A DNA stretch of 64,000 nt from NCBI GenBank assembly GCA_010093685.1, contig MU006217.1, positions 2,298,444 to 2,362,443 of the forward strand, given 5' to 3'. The position numbers and the translations under genes are program-made. This DNA is from Ophiobolus disseminans (lineage: Eukaryota; Ascomycota; Dothideomycetes; Pleosporales; Phaeosphaeriaceae). Below the pieces are notes generated by a model. It worked only from the letters and a program-made list of their open reading frames with translations. It did not search any database and was not told where the DNA came from. Numbering within the stretch: the stretch's first letter is position 1; each line of letters starts with the position of its first letter. Shown here in pieces: positions 11,281 to 22,181 of the stretch.

Positions 11281-11584
11281 GCCGATCGTGTTGTATGCGT
11301 ACGTTGATGTGTATGCGAGATGTAAGACTGGGAGTTTTCAAGGAAAGAAAAGGTTAAACTAACGAATTCGACCCCTGCTTCATATCTACCACGGTACACA
11401 CATCCACCCCCTCATCCAACCACGGAACCGCAACGTCTGAACTGAGAAGCAGTAACGGCAAGCTACACATAATCACAATCATGAGCGCCATTATGATGAT
11501 GTTATAGCGGATATTCTCGAAGAGAGGTGAGAACGACCGCTTCTTGTCAAGCCCCCGATACCATATCGCTCGTGCGATGTTGAT

Positions 11585-11866
11585 CTACTTGCAGCTATGT
11601 GCCATACAATCGCCCACACTAATCACGTTGAAGTTAGTGAACATAAACTCGATCTGAAGCTCCCGAGGAATGTAGCTGACAATGGCCCGTCCAGGATCGA
11701 AGTAGAGGTCGAACAATGGGATATCGAGGGCCGGGAACATAGATTTGTACCTCCCAACCGTCGCGGCTAGCTTTTTGCATGCCTCTGCATGGAGGGTCTT
11801 GAGCTCCTCCTCAGAGGTCGCGATAGCGGAATTGCCATCCACGTCGATGATGTCGGAAGGAGTCAT
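11585..11866 (-). CDS. Short unknown reading frame
   Basis: A 93-residue minus-strand frame from ATG 11866 (MTPSDIIDVDG) to a stop at 11585. It contains an acidic helix (E-E-E-L-K-T-L-H-A-E) and a hydrophobic tail (F-D-L-Y-F-D-P, F-M-F-T-N-F-N-V). The frame is open further upstream to a GTG at 11971. It lies in the 2EXR cluster and could be a C-terminal fragment of such a gene, but no signature motif is present. I do not recognise it. Confidence 0.25.
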   Translation of the reverse strand: MTPSDIIDVDGNSAIATSEEELKTLHAEACKKLAATVGRYKSMFPALDIPLFDLYFDPGRAIVSYIPRELQIEFMFTNFNVISVGDCMAHSCK

Positions 11867-12660
11867 CTTATGCCGTGTGTAGGGTAGGAGTGTAACAAAA
11901 AGAGTCTCCAGGGCTGAGTGAAGTCTCTCCAACACCGAGTCCCCGAGTACGGTGGACGAAGACAAACGCACGACGCCTCTTACCCAACCTGGAAAGACTT
12001 GGGTGCCTAGCGCTGTGCCAGCAATACAAAAGGTCTACGTCAGCAGGAACTTTTGCGACACTTTTGACGATGGAGACATGCATTCCAAGCAACCCGTGGA
12101 CCACGTGAATACGACGTGAACATCTGTTTCTTCGCGTCTATTTGAGAGCCGTCCAACCCGCGCCGCTTGGGCTTGCAAAAAAAATAAAAAATATAACGTT
12201 GGAATAAATCCGGTATTGAAATGAAGCTCCTGCATCTCAGGCGAGAACAAGCGCTCAATGTCTAGAAGCACGTTGCAATACTTGCACATCCGCTCCCTCC
12301 TTAACCGTGACGAGGTGTGCACAAATCACGTCAGTCAGCAGTCCATCATTGACGAAAAAATTTGTACCTTTCGTTACGAAGATGCCGCTAACCGCGCTCG
12401 CAAACCCAATCCGATTCTTCCTTGCCCACAGAGCATCTTGTCAGCATGGCACCTTAGTTCACACAGTACATGTGAACTGCATCCTCATGTGACCCTTAGT
12501 CACCTGCTTACTCATCCTGGTTGTGTATATAATCTCTGTCTGTAGCTCTCTCAATACAACAACCTTCTCCCTCTTTTCTGCCCTGTCTCTCACATCCGAC
12601 ACATCTCAAAGATCGAACACAAGCGTACCTAGGTAACCCAGCACCACACCACCCAAGCCT
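11867..12660. other. Intergenic region with AT-rich stretch
   Basis: No supported gene. An AT-rich block at about 12175-12200 and a pyrimidine-rich block at about 12540-12620 are present. Confidence 0.4.
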
Positions 12661-13084
12661 TTACTTTGACGTGTATTTCCGAATAGCAGCAATCAAAGTC
12701 CTCGCAATCCGACGAAGCACGTCAAGCTCGACATACATGCGCTTGTAAGTAGCGATAGTTTCAGAGTGTAGTTGGCGGCACGTATGCGCGAGCGCGATCC
12801 GTGTGCGCGGCATGGTGAAGGATGCGCTGGGTTTGCACTTTTCTAGTGATGTGCGGACCGTTGCGGAGTGATAGGCGAAGATGAGGTTGCGAATTTCTGG
12901 CAAGGGGTGTTGGGACTTGGGGAGACTAAGTATGTCGCTAGTAGGCGCACCGGGTACTTCAGAGATTGTCTGCTGTTGGTGCAGTAATCGTAGATCCGGT
13001 TGCGCAGTTCTGAAAAAGCGATGTAAGCGATAGCCTCCCGCTGTTGCCACCTGTATGATAGACACCTCCTGGAAGTGCGAGCAT
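12661..13084 (-). pseudogene. 2EXR-like gene remnant with two tandem signature motifs
   Basis: On the minus strand ATG 13084 gives M-L-A-L-P-G; intron 13065-13010 (56 nt, GTGTCT...TTTTTCAG) then restores L-P-G-E-L-R-N-R-I-Y-D-Y-C. About 100 nt later, in a different frame, a second copy reads H-P-L-P-E-I-R-N-L-I-F-A-Y-H and continues through L-A-H-T-C-R-Q-L-H-S-E-T to a stop at 12661. The second frame is open upstream to a TTG at 13119 with no ATG before the motif. The arrangement looks like a local duplication of the exon-2 start, leaving no single full-length frame. A shorter real gene with unusual splicing cannot be excluded. Confidence 0.5.
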
Positions 13085-13669
13085 CGAGCTTGCCGGTTGC
13101 GCGTTGTTCGACGTTTCAAAGGGGCAATCCGTTTGACGTGGGTGCTTGTGCTGCCGAAGATCTGCTTAGTTGAATTTCTTTGCGGTAGATGAGTGTGAGG
13201 GTTTGCTGCGGAGAGCTTTCGAGGGTGATATCCAAAAGATCAGTAGCGCACTTCGACTATGACTTGCCCCACAGTAGTTAACACATGTATATCTACTTGT
13301 CACATGCCAGGAACATGATTGCCTGGTCTAGCTCCTTAAGATGATGACTGATCTTACTGACAGTGAATGATAAGTCACGTGAGCCTTTTGCCTGGATATC
13401 GGAGACAGAAGAGACAACACTTCATGCAAGGCAAGTGCATAACGGAATTTTAAATGTCTCGGCCTCTTCCAAGGACTCTCTCAGAGAAGACAGGAGTCCA
13501 GGGTGGTAGGCGCATTGACGGGAGCAAAAGTATGCGCGTGCGTATCGTGGTTCTCCATGTCGCGTGACGTCACCAAACGCGGAGTAGTGCAATGTGGGTT
13601 GCACACTACCGCCTAAACTGCGAGCGCAAGCTCTCCACCAGAGCCGACACAATCGCTCAAACCATCACC
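13085..13669. other. Divergent promoter region of two 2EXR-like copies
   Basis: Lies between the heads of the remnant at 12.7-13.1 kb (minus) and the gene at 13.7 kb (plus). No other feature recognised. Confidence 0.4.
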
Positions 13670-14678
13670 ATGGCACCAAAGAAGCGCGCAGTCAAGCATA
13701 AAGTCTTGATGTTGGAGCCAAACACGCGTAGCAAGGCCGAGGGTTCGTCCACCAAAAAGCGCACAGCCCCGCAACAGGTTTCGTCCTCAAGGTCTACCAA
13801 GCGGAACAAAAGACCTGCCAAAACGCGAAAGATTTGCAAATTCTTGGAGCTTCCCGCAGGTACGAAAAGAAGGGCTACATTCAAGGAACACCATGCATCT
13901 AACTCATGAGGTAGAGCTGCGTAACGTCATCTACGAATACTGTCGCCCCGAACGCAGAGAGATCCTTGTCCACAATACGGGCGTGCGCCTACTGACATCA
14001 ACCCGCATCCTCCGCAAAAGGACATTACTACCCCTCACCCACGTCAACAGACAGATCCGCTACAAATATCTACCAACTTTTATGCGAGGCTTCCACCATA
14101 CCATACGCGTCTTGAACATTCCGGCCTACACAGAAGCATTCCCTACACTCCCCGAGAACATCACCGGCACCATCGTACTCGATCTCAGCGACCTCGCTGC
14201 TGCGTCTGGATCTGAATCTGGAAGCTTCAGTTATGGGTATGGCGTCAATCTTACATCACTGCTCAAATTGCGCAACGACTACCCCATATTGAACATCACA
14301 ACCACGTCATCCGCAGCCTTCCCTCCTTGCAACACCAGCGAAATGTCATATTAGGAGCTTTCGGACTTGACAAACCCAATGGAACTCATCCAAAGCATCT
14401 TTGCAAAGCCTGGTTTCACTCAACAAGCCAAGTGGCTGGATTACGCCCAGAACGCTATAACCTCGATCTGGGTTAAGGCTAGTTATAGTTACGGCTCGGC
14501 GACGAACTATGGCTATCGCACACGCATCTTGCTCGAGCAATCAGAATGGTGGATGGACTCAGGAGTGGAGGGTGTAGACCCGGAGGACATGACGAAATGG
14601 GCTAGGGAAAGCGGGTATCGTGGGTCGCTCTCGCCGACCTGTCTGGCTGTCTGTGGTCCCGCACGCTTCAAGTACTAG
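13670..14678 (+). pseudogene. 2EXR-like gene with one in-frame TAG
   Basis: Exon 1 (13670-13859) starts at an ATG in good context and encodes a Lys/Arg-rich, probably nuclear-targeting N-terminus (A-P-K-K-R-A-V-K-H-K and T-K-R-N-K-R-P-A-K). Intron 13860-13914 (55 nt, GTACGA, branch CTAAC, acceptor GTAG) restores L-P-A-E-L-R-N-V-I-Y-E-Y-C. Exon 2 carries T-H-V-N-R-Q-I-R and a Ser/Gly-rich section. A TAG at 14352-14354 interrupts a frame that otherwise stays open, with clean composition, to a stop at 14678 (about 317 codons in total). CAG to TAG would explain the stop. The expressed product, if any, would be about 208 residues, lacking the last third. Confidence 0.7.
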
Positions 14679-15816
14679 TTTTCTGACCAGGATAGTATCC
14701 AATATTCGATGGCTTAGGACCCGTGTTTTTGACCTTGCACCGTGCTAATTCAACTCTAATGGATTTAATGTTATTTTTCTTCGCTTGCTACTCATGTGAT
14801 TGTCCGTTGTGATAGCAATCATCAGGAAAACCATATATGAATGTGCTCCAAGCTCTCGACTTAAGCGGAAGGTGGATGTAACAGCCGAGTGTGCGCCGGG
14901 TATTGATGATAGCCCTCTCGGTAAGTCGCGAAAATTGGGGACAGATACACTATCCTGTCTGTGTACAGTAACCTTTTCGGACTTAGAATCGTTGTTCTAT
15001 AGGTAGATACAGTCGTTAAGCTTAGCATTTTTCTAGCTTTCACGTCTTCCCAAGAGTAGCCCTCCGACACGCAAATCAGAACATGTTTGGAGGTGTCGTT
15101 GTTCAGAAATGCAGAAACCGTAGGACGTGCCTAGCTTTGAGCAATGTGTATATTTTAGTGGTGGCGTTGCATCCCTACAATGCGATGACGACCGTGAATG
15201 CCGAATTCGTCTGGACTGGCATCTGCGCAAATGTGATTGCGCGTACCCCGAATCTTCTTTCATCCTCAACGGTCCGGGCTCATCTCCATCACGCCCTGCA
15301 CTAAGCCATACGAACTTTGAAGACAGGTAACATTAGTCCAAGAGATAGCCTTGACGTGCATTTTCCCCACCAATTCCTTCGCAGACGTCACGTCTTACAG
15401 CACTCAGAACGCACCCACGACGTGCTCGACCAACCCGCCTGGCTAGGTCATTTATATTCAACTCCCACACCGCCCCCAAAATAGCTCCGAGCTTATCTGT
15501 ATTTCTAGGGCGAGGGTTCGTGGGCAAGTGGTGGCCTCACATAGCTGGACCAATCATAGCTCGGTCAGACAGGATTTATACGAGGCATATATTACTGTTG
15601 TATGGGCGAGTGCCGCACCACCACACCTGGAAATCACTGTGAAAATTTGAGTTTCCCATATCTTCCTGGTCAAAGGCATGGTAGTGCCTCCTTCATATGC
15701 AGTAATGCGGCGCGGATGCTGACAGTCCTACACCACGGAATACAGCGAGCACAACATAGATTAAGTTGAGAGCCTCCTCCGAAACTTATCAAGAGCACGC
15801 ATAAACCGGAACCACC
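14679..15816. other. Gene-poor stretch
   Basis: About 1.1 kb with only short, unrelated frames on both strands. No gene supported. Confidence 0.4.
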
Positions 15817-16296
15817 ATGTCAACAGCTCGTTGCTACACATGCGATACTCTCCGCCCACGCAACGAGTTTGCTTATCGCCGAAAAGACAACATCATCTCG
15901 CCCGGCACAAAGTTCAAGCGCTTCCTCTGCGTCCTAATCCAAAGGCCGGGCGCAAGCACGAGAGACAGACCACGGAATGGCGGCATCGTAATTAGATACC
16001 GCTGCATACATCCCCATGATGGGCCATGTCCAAAAGTCGCACATTCGGCTCCACGACGCTCGATAAGCCACCGGGAGGTCGAGGTGCGAAATGAGCCACC
16101 GGTACATTCTGGCGGGAACCCACGGCACGCTGAACATTTGGGCTACGAAGTCGAAGTCGAGATCGAAACCCACAACGCAGCGCATGCCTTAGTTGACATC
16201 GATTGTCAAGAGATGGCGATAGAGCAACGCGTTAAGAAGCCGACAGACCAAGTCATCGCGGATCCTGGAACGTCACCGGAGCAAATTCAGGCCTAA
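15817..16296 (+). CDS. Small protein with N-terminal CxxC, Stc1-like
   Basis: A 159-residue frame with an ATG in favourable context (ACCACCATG). The N-terminus R-C-Y-T-C-D-T-L-R-P-R-N-E-F resembles the start of Stc1-type zinc-binding domains (C-x-x-C followed by a conserved Phe); a further Cys pair (R-C-I-H-P-H-D-G-P-C) could complete a metal site. The rest is hydrophilic and His/Glu-rich with no recognised domain. Stc1 links RNAi to heterochromatin in fission yeast, but fungal genomes hold many small Stc1-like proteins of unknown role. Both the family assignment and the reality of the gene are moderate. Confidence 0.45.
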   Translation: MSTARCYTCDTLRPRNEFAYRRKDNIISPGTKFKRFLCVLIQRPGASTRDRPRNGGIVIRYRCIHPHDGPCPKVAHSAPRRSISHREVEVRNEPPVHSGGNPRHAEHLGYEVEVEIETHNAAHALVDIDCQEMAIEQRVKKPTDQVIADPGTSPEQIQA

Positions 16297-16389
16297 ATGA
16301 TCACAAGACCGCAAAATCGAACACCGCTCAAGGAGCCGGAAAGAACTTAAAATGCGTTTGCGAGTATTGTACAAAGCCGCCCAAATCCA

Positions 16390-18018
16390 TCAAACCATAC
16401 TATTATCCGCGCACGTAAAGACACCATTGACTTGCTGATTCGGATCATCAAAAACAGCCATCAGCGCAGCAATACTGGCATACATGCCCGGCACCATCAT
16501 GAAAAAGACAATGATCAGAATAAAGACATTAAGCGCCGCAACAGCAATCTTCTTCCCGCTACTCCGCCACCTGCCATTCCAATTCAAATGGAACCAGAAC
16601 AGCACCGTAACACCCCACGTAAACCAGGACAAGAGCAGAGACGAAGAGATATTGAGCAGCGAATTGAACACGGGAATCGCGTTTGATAGGATCCACACAA
16701 CGAACCAGAACAACGTAACGGCGAAGATCCAAACGGCCCATTCAGTCTTCTTGCTCGCCTCGGGCATGGCGAGGGATGATCGACGACCGCGACTCGGGTC
16801 TGATGCGACGGAGGCTCGACGACCGGATTGCCCGCGCTGGATGAGGTGGACGTGCCGCATGAAGAAGACGTGCAGGTATCTCGCAGACGTCATGCCGAAG
16901 ATGAGACCCGTGCCCAGTAGTCCGAGGAACGCGACGCCGTACGCTACCTTGGCCATTGTGATTTGCAAGCTGCCGATCGCAGGGGACGTGACGTTTTCTC
17001 CGGCCAATGCGTATATGGTGGACGCGACGACGACGTATATCGTGGTGGTGATGCACTTCTCGATGGTGACAGCGCGGGGGAAGTCGCGGGAGGGGTTCTC
17101 CATCTCTGCTAGGACGGTTGGAAAAGCTTGGTTACCCGTGTATGCGAACGCGATGTTCAAAAATGCGGAAACAGCCTGTGTGAAGGACGGATTTCCAATA
17201 GCTTTCAAGTTGAGCGGCAGATCCGGGTTCCGCGGACCCTGCACACCCAGCGATATCAACACGATGACGAGCATGCACACGATGGACGCGGTGCAGGGCC
17301 AACTCGCCCACGACACGAAGCGCATGCTATGCGGCACGCACAGCGCCCACATAGCCACCGCGGCTACGACGGTAAACACGACGCTGCAGGTGGCGTGCTC
17401 GCTGACGGTGTTGAGTCCGATTGTCAGTGTGACGACTGCAGATGCGCAGATCAGGGCCATGTTTATCAGAAACCCGACGGCGAAGATGCCTTCGACCCAT
17501 GGCCCGCCCAGCACGCGTCCGTAGTCGACGATGTTGAGCATGTACGGGTATTTGCGCCAGTATTGGATGAGGTTGTATGCTGTGTAGAGACTGAGCATGC
17601 CCATGACGACGATGCAGAGTATGCCCGGGAAGAAGCCGAGAGTGTTGAGAGCGGACGGGAGGGACAGAATGCCGATGCCGACTTCGTTAGTGATGAAGAT
17701 GATGACCGTCTGTGTGGTGTTTAGCTTCTTTCGCCCGGTGGTTCCTGCTGCTTCGGGCCGCTTGCTGGCGTTCTGGATGTCGGTCATATCGCCTACTCGA
17801 GTGTCGTTATTGGACTGGATGTCGGACTTGTCGCTGTCGGAGTACTTTATGTTGCGCGAGCGATCTTCTGGGTCATGTGTTGGATCCGCAACGAAAGGGA
17901 GCGTTGGTCGTTTGGCGGATAGTGGTTCATGATGAGTAGCTGCAGGCTTTTCGCTTTGGGAGGGGAAGTGTTGCTTGGGTTCGGTGCCATTGGCGAGGTC
18001 GACATCATGCTTCTCCAT
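16390..18018 (-). CDS. AAAP-family amino-acid transporter (MTR-like)
   Basis: This intronless gene encodes a 542-residue transporter of the amino acid/auxin permease family (Pfam Aa_trans), related to Neurospora MTR-type neutral/aromatic permeases and vacuolar AVT proteins. The first 100 residues are a hydrophilic cytosolic tail. Membrane segments begin with V-I-I-F-I-T-N-E-V-G-I-G-I-L-S-L-P, the family's first-helix motif; about eleven helices follow, including F-A-Y-T-G-N-Q-A-F-P in the middle. A Ser/Arg-rich loop (R-R-A-S-V-A-S-D-P-S-R-G-R-R-S-S) interrupts the last third and could be a phosphorylation site. The frame is open to a GTG at 18039, but ATG 18018 (MEKHDVDL) is the first ATG. 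Plasma-membrane versus vacuolar location cannot be decided. Confidence 0.9.
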   Translation of the reverse strand: MEKHDVDLANGTEPKQHFPSQSEKPAATHHEPLSAKRPTLPFVADPTHDPEDRSRNIKYSDSDKSDIQSNNDTRVGDMTDIQNASKRPEAAGTTGRKKLNTTQTVIIFITNEVGIGILSLPSALNTLGFFPGILCIVVMGMLSLYTAYNLIQYWRKYPYMLNIVDYGRVLGGPWVEGIFAVGFLINMALICASAVVTLTIGLNTVSEHATCSVVFTVVAAVAMWALCVPHSMRFVSWASWPCTASIVCMLVIVLISLGVQGPRNPDLPLNLKAIGNPSFTQAVSAFLNIAFAYTGNQAFPTVLAEMENPSRDFPRAVTIEKCITTTIYVVVASTIYALAGENVTSPAIGSLQITMAKVAYGVAFLGLLGTGLIFGMTSARYLHVFFMRHVHLIQRGQSGRRASVASDPSRGRRSSLAMPEASKKTEWAVWIFAVTLFWFVVWILSNAIPVFNSLLNISSSLLLSWFTWGVTVLFWFHLNWNGRWRSSGKKIAVAALNVFILIIVFFMMVPGMYASIAALMAVFDDPNQQVNGVFTCADNSMV

Positions 18019-19956
18019 GTTGAATTCGTACGAACCCACAGCTGCATATGGTGTTGCTGGGCAATTTACCGGGGATGGATGATGGAGAGCTTTGGATAGA
18101 TGGACTGCAGAAAGAGACGCAGATGCTTGGGGAAAATTTGACGGACAGTGCTTTAGAGGTGATGAAAGGAAATGGGGATGAAAGCAAAAGGTTCTACCAA
18201 CCTTCTATAAGGGTGCATTTGACCCCAAAGCAATTACGTACGGTGGATACTTGGCCTGGGACTAAGAGGGGTCGCTGGCAGGCCGATAGTAGCGCTACAA
18301 AGGGTCCATTTGCAAGCTGGTGGGGAGCCTTACAGGAGCCAAGATGAAGCGATGCACAGGACTCTTGACCTACGTGGGGACCGACCATGGTAAATATTTC
18401 CTCTTTAGTCGAACGGCCCTCATAATTGAAGCTGTTACTAAGAACGCACATTTTCGATGTTTCAAGACTGCCCTCGGGAAAACTGTTGCGGGGAGTAGGG
18501 CTCGCAGTGAGGCCCATGGGGCTCCACGATGTATGGAGAAAATTTTCGGGGTACAGCTGAAGGTTTGGGATGACGTCGGGTGGTGGTGCGGTGCGATGCG
18601 GAAGTGGCGGCGCTAGGAGGCGAGCCGCAATTTGACTTGCGTGCGCCGAGCATGATGCTCAACCACACATGATCTGAAAGACGTCTTGCGAGACTTCCCT
18701 AACAGATTGTACCAGAGCCCACGAGCTCAAACTGCTGAACATCGGAGATTGAGTGTTGTTCTTCTGAGTGAAGCGCCAGAAGCAAAGTCGCGCGGAAGAT
18801 CTTCGACACACTGTGGGTGAGCGCAGCGTCGAAACGTGGAGACCATGCGGATAGTGAGGCTTCTTTCCAAGCTAGTGGCACACTATGACAGTGCTTTAAT
18901 GGTACCAGATGAGGCAAGTCTGTACGAGAGACTATATGAGGTATAGAGCTCGGGTCGCTGTTGGAGATGATTGCTGGTTGTGCTTTTGGTAGCACTTCTG
19001 ATGCGAGGCTCATCGTTGCATAAAGATATCTCCCACCGGAGCTCGAGGTGTACTGTAAGTCTTTGGTCGCCGGAAGTCCGAGGACCGCTTGTCAAAGCAT
19101 CAGCGCAATTGAGTAAGCAGACTGGACTCTCTCGGTGCATATATCCCAACAAGCTTGTTCTGCAAACCTTACTGATGGCCAGAAGAAGGATGGAGATAAC
19201 ACGTCTGCTTCTGGTCTTGCGTCTTTCGTTATCCTAGATGTGTGACAGGAATCACACGGTTCCATCTTCATGTCGTAGGAAAGCCAATGTCGATCTCGTT
19301 TTATACCTCTGGTGCACCATAGCTCATGACCTCAGGAGATTGCGAGCAAGACGGGAAGTTGGAGAGTTGCAAACTATTGGTAGATCCCCCTTTCGCACTC
19401 GGCGCGAAGGATGTCGCTGATGCGGCGATCTGACTCGAGCCGCCAGTCGCTCCTCAGTACTCTCTTTGCACAATGGCTTCAATGAGGATGGGATCCCGCC
19501 TCGTCGGATCGACCAGTGGCCAAGTTTCTGCAAAATACTGACAGCTACCGATATGGCTGGTGTCGAATGTCAGGTGGCGGTGCGAGCGCCGTTGTAGCCG
19601 GAGCTAGGCCGCTTACCGGCGCGGCTTGCGTCATGTATCCCCAATCTCAAACCTCTGCGGCAAGGCACACGACCAACCCCGGCCATGTCTGACCTTGGCG
19701 ACTCGACGACGCGCACGTCTTGCCTGGGTAGGGATGAAACAACTGATCCGCGGTAATTCTAACAACATCATCAAACGCACTTCTCTTCTTCTCCATTCCC
19801 CTTGTCCATCCAGCGTGCTTTAGCGAGTGTGCAGCTGTCGTTTCTTTTCTCGTGCGATAAGCAGCTTCTGTGAACGCCGCATCGTGGGCTCCAACTCATT
19901 CCTTGCCTCTTTATTGTCGCTATTTCCTTCGGTTGCATCTGTCCCTTCACATCGCC
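18019..19956. other. 1.9-kb region without recognised genes
   Basis: Holds the promoter of the AAAP transporter (left) and of the cutinase-family gene (right). Frames in between are short with no ATG-led, coding-like composition. I see no repeats or transposon ends. Confidence 0.4.
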
Positions 19957-20891
19957 ATGATACCCCGGATAGCGTTCGTCGCGCTTCTCTACGCAGCTAC
20001 TACTAGCGCTGTCTGCACGAAGCTCGCAGACTGCCCCCAATACGAGGCGCTCAAAACGACCGAATGCCAGACATACCACCACTTTCTCGCAAGAGGCTCG
20101 ACATCGCCGTACCCGGGCCATGTCATCGAGACCGTGGGCAAAGTCTGCGACCAACTAAATAATGCCACACACCCCAAGGCCTGCGGATACGAGGACGTCG
20201 AGTACTGGGCGATGAATGGCGGGGAGCGGTGGTGCATATCCGCACATGAGGGTGCCGTTCACGGGCAGGAGCAGATGCGCAACTACACTCAGCGATGTCC
20301 AGACAGTCATCTGATCGTCATGGGCTTCAGCCAGGGCGGCAGCACGCAGCTCGATGTGCTGGGTGGTGGCGGTGGTCTACTGTGGGGTTGCACGCAGGAG
20401 GACAACCCGGCAATGAACATCACCTCAGCGCCAGGCTCAAAGGGTAGGCCAACAAGACACCAACTACACGAGATAGCTTCTAACTCTTCACAGTCGCCGC
20501 AGCCGTCGTCTTCGGTGCCACACGCCGTAGCGCAAACCAGTCCTACACATTTGGCGGCGGCCAAGTCTCCGACGGCGGTGCCCCTCGCTCTGCAAAACAG
20601 CTGGCTGGTCTACAGCCATACGCCGACAAAGGCATACTGCGCGAATACTGCCAGCCGCACGATCCCATCTGCGCGCCTCACACCCAAAACGTAGACATGA
20701 AGTACCATCTCGACTACTTTGACAAATGGGGCACCGAAGCCGCGGAATGGGTTGTTTCGCGAGCACGAAACGCGTCTGGCATTACAACCGGCGGCGACCA
20801 GAAGTCGAGCGCCTCGGACATTCTGAGGAACGGGATCACGCACCCCATCGCCAATGTGTTCATGCTGCTGATTGCTCTGTTTGTTCTATAG
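19957..20891 (+). CDS. Cutinase-family serine esterase, probably GPI-anchored
   Basis: This is a secreted alpha/beta hydrolase of the cutinase/acetylxylan-esterase family. Exons are 19957-20443 and 20494-20891; the 50-nt intron (GTAGGC, branch CTAAC, acceptor ACAG) joins G-S-K to V-A-A-A-V-V-F in phase, giving 294 residues. The N-terminus is a signal peptide (I-A-F-V-A-L-L-Y-A-A-T-T-S-A). Motifs: A-R-G-S-T near residue 50, the nucleophile elbow G-F-S-Q-G with S125, then Y-C-Q-P-H-D-P-I-C (catalytic Asp region) and K-Y-H-L-D-Y (catalytic His), as in family members. The C-terminus, A-S-D-I-L-R-N-G followed by a terminal hydrophobic stretch, looks like a GPI-attachment signal, uncommon for cutinases. 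Likely substrates are cell-wall or cuticle esters. Confidence 0.88.
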
Positions 20892-22181
20892 TAAGTCGAA
20901 TTATCTGCTTCAATCGCATCAGCATGGGGAAATTGGAAAGGCATGAAACTGGCGTTGGATCTACTTTAGTCTATCAGTCCCACCACGAATCAACACTTAT
21001 TCACCACAGTTTCGCAATCAGGCGCATCGCAGTCTGGAAGTCATCGTCTCCGCGCTACGCTCCCGTGAGCACTACCGAAGCCGTCTAAAAACGCCTGTGC
21101 CGATCTTCCGGACTTCGTGGCGGAATCAAGCCACCAATCCACCGGCGCGCTTGGTGATGCTTGGCGGTGTTTTGGGTTGTGGCAGCAACGCCATCTGTAA
21201 CGCCAACACGAGGAAGCGCTGGTCTCGGTTACCGAAGACCACATGAGCGCAAAGGCGCATGGTGAAGAGTTCGAATGCAGGACAGAACATCATTCTGATC
21301 GTAGGTCTCGATATACCCATTGAATATTTTCGATACTAGTACCTAAATACAACAATATTAATTGCCAATGAACGGCAGGCTCCGGAATCTCGTCACGATA
21401 TGAATCACTTTGCGCGTCCCTCTCATCGAGATATCAACATCGTAAATGGCCATTCCTCAGCGCCGACCTCACTTTCTATCGATGTCGACCTGGCAATCAC
21501 CCTTGCCATCAGGCTCTCGATGACCTAGCCTGGTTGGCCCCAAGTGGAATGTATATCGATCGAGAGGAACTAAAGACACCATTCAAACTAAAGTCCAGCT
21601 ATATTAACTTTACTCTCCCGCTGCCTCACATCTCAACGTCCGTTTCATTCACTTTTTCTCACGGGTCGCTATTCTCATTGCGCAGTCTTCTCATCCCAAG
21701 ATCAAGTCTTTGTCACATGATATTACTGCATCAAGTCCACCGATCAATCGAAGTAGCTGTGACCACAATCAGCGTTCGTACGATACTTACAAGATATCAC
21801 AACACCCGGAATCTCGCATCCACTACCTGGGGAGAATGCGTCTCTTTGCGGACGCTCATACGATGGCTAAAGTGGTGCGCATGCCATCCTTGTCGCCTCT
21901 GCTATCACGATAGGCCAGACAACTCGAGCAATCCGGACGAACTCCAAATGTAACACCGATGTACAGCAAGGCGTAAAATTCGTGGCAACACAAATGTACA
22001 ACAAGGCGTAACGTCTGGCGATCGGCAACCTCGGCGTCTGCGATCGTGCTTTAAGTCAATGATCGTGCTCTTTACGCTGCGGTGCGCTATATCAGAGAGT
22101 TACACGACTGTTCGATCACAAACAGAAAGCAACCAACTGCCATTTTCACCATCTCCGTTCTTCCCTCCCACTGTCGCGGAG
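20892..22181. other. Intergenic region
   Basis: About 1.3 kb without a supported gene. The segment from about 21540 to 22180 is probably the permease promoter and 5' leader. Confidence 0.4.

Noticed and set aside
16484..17524. A 346-codon plus-strand frame opposite the AAAP transporter
   Set aside because: Shadow of the real minus-strand gene; Thr/Met/His-rich without domains.
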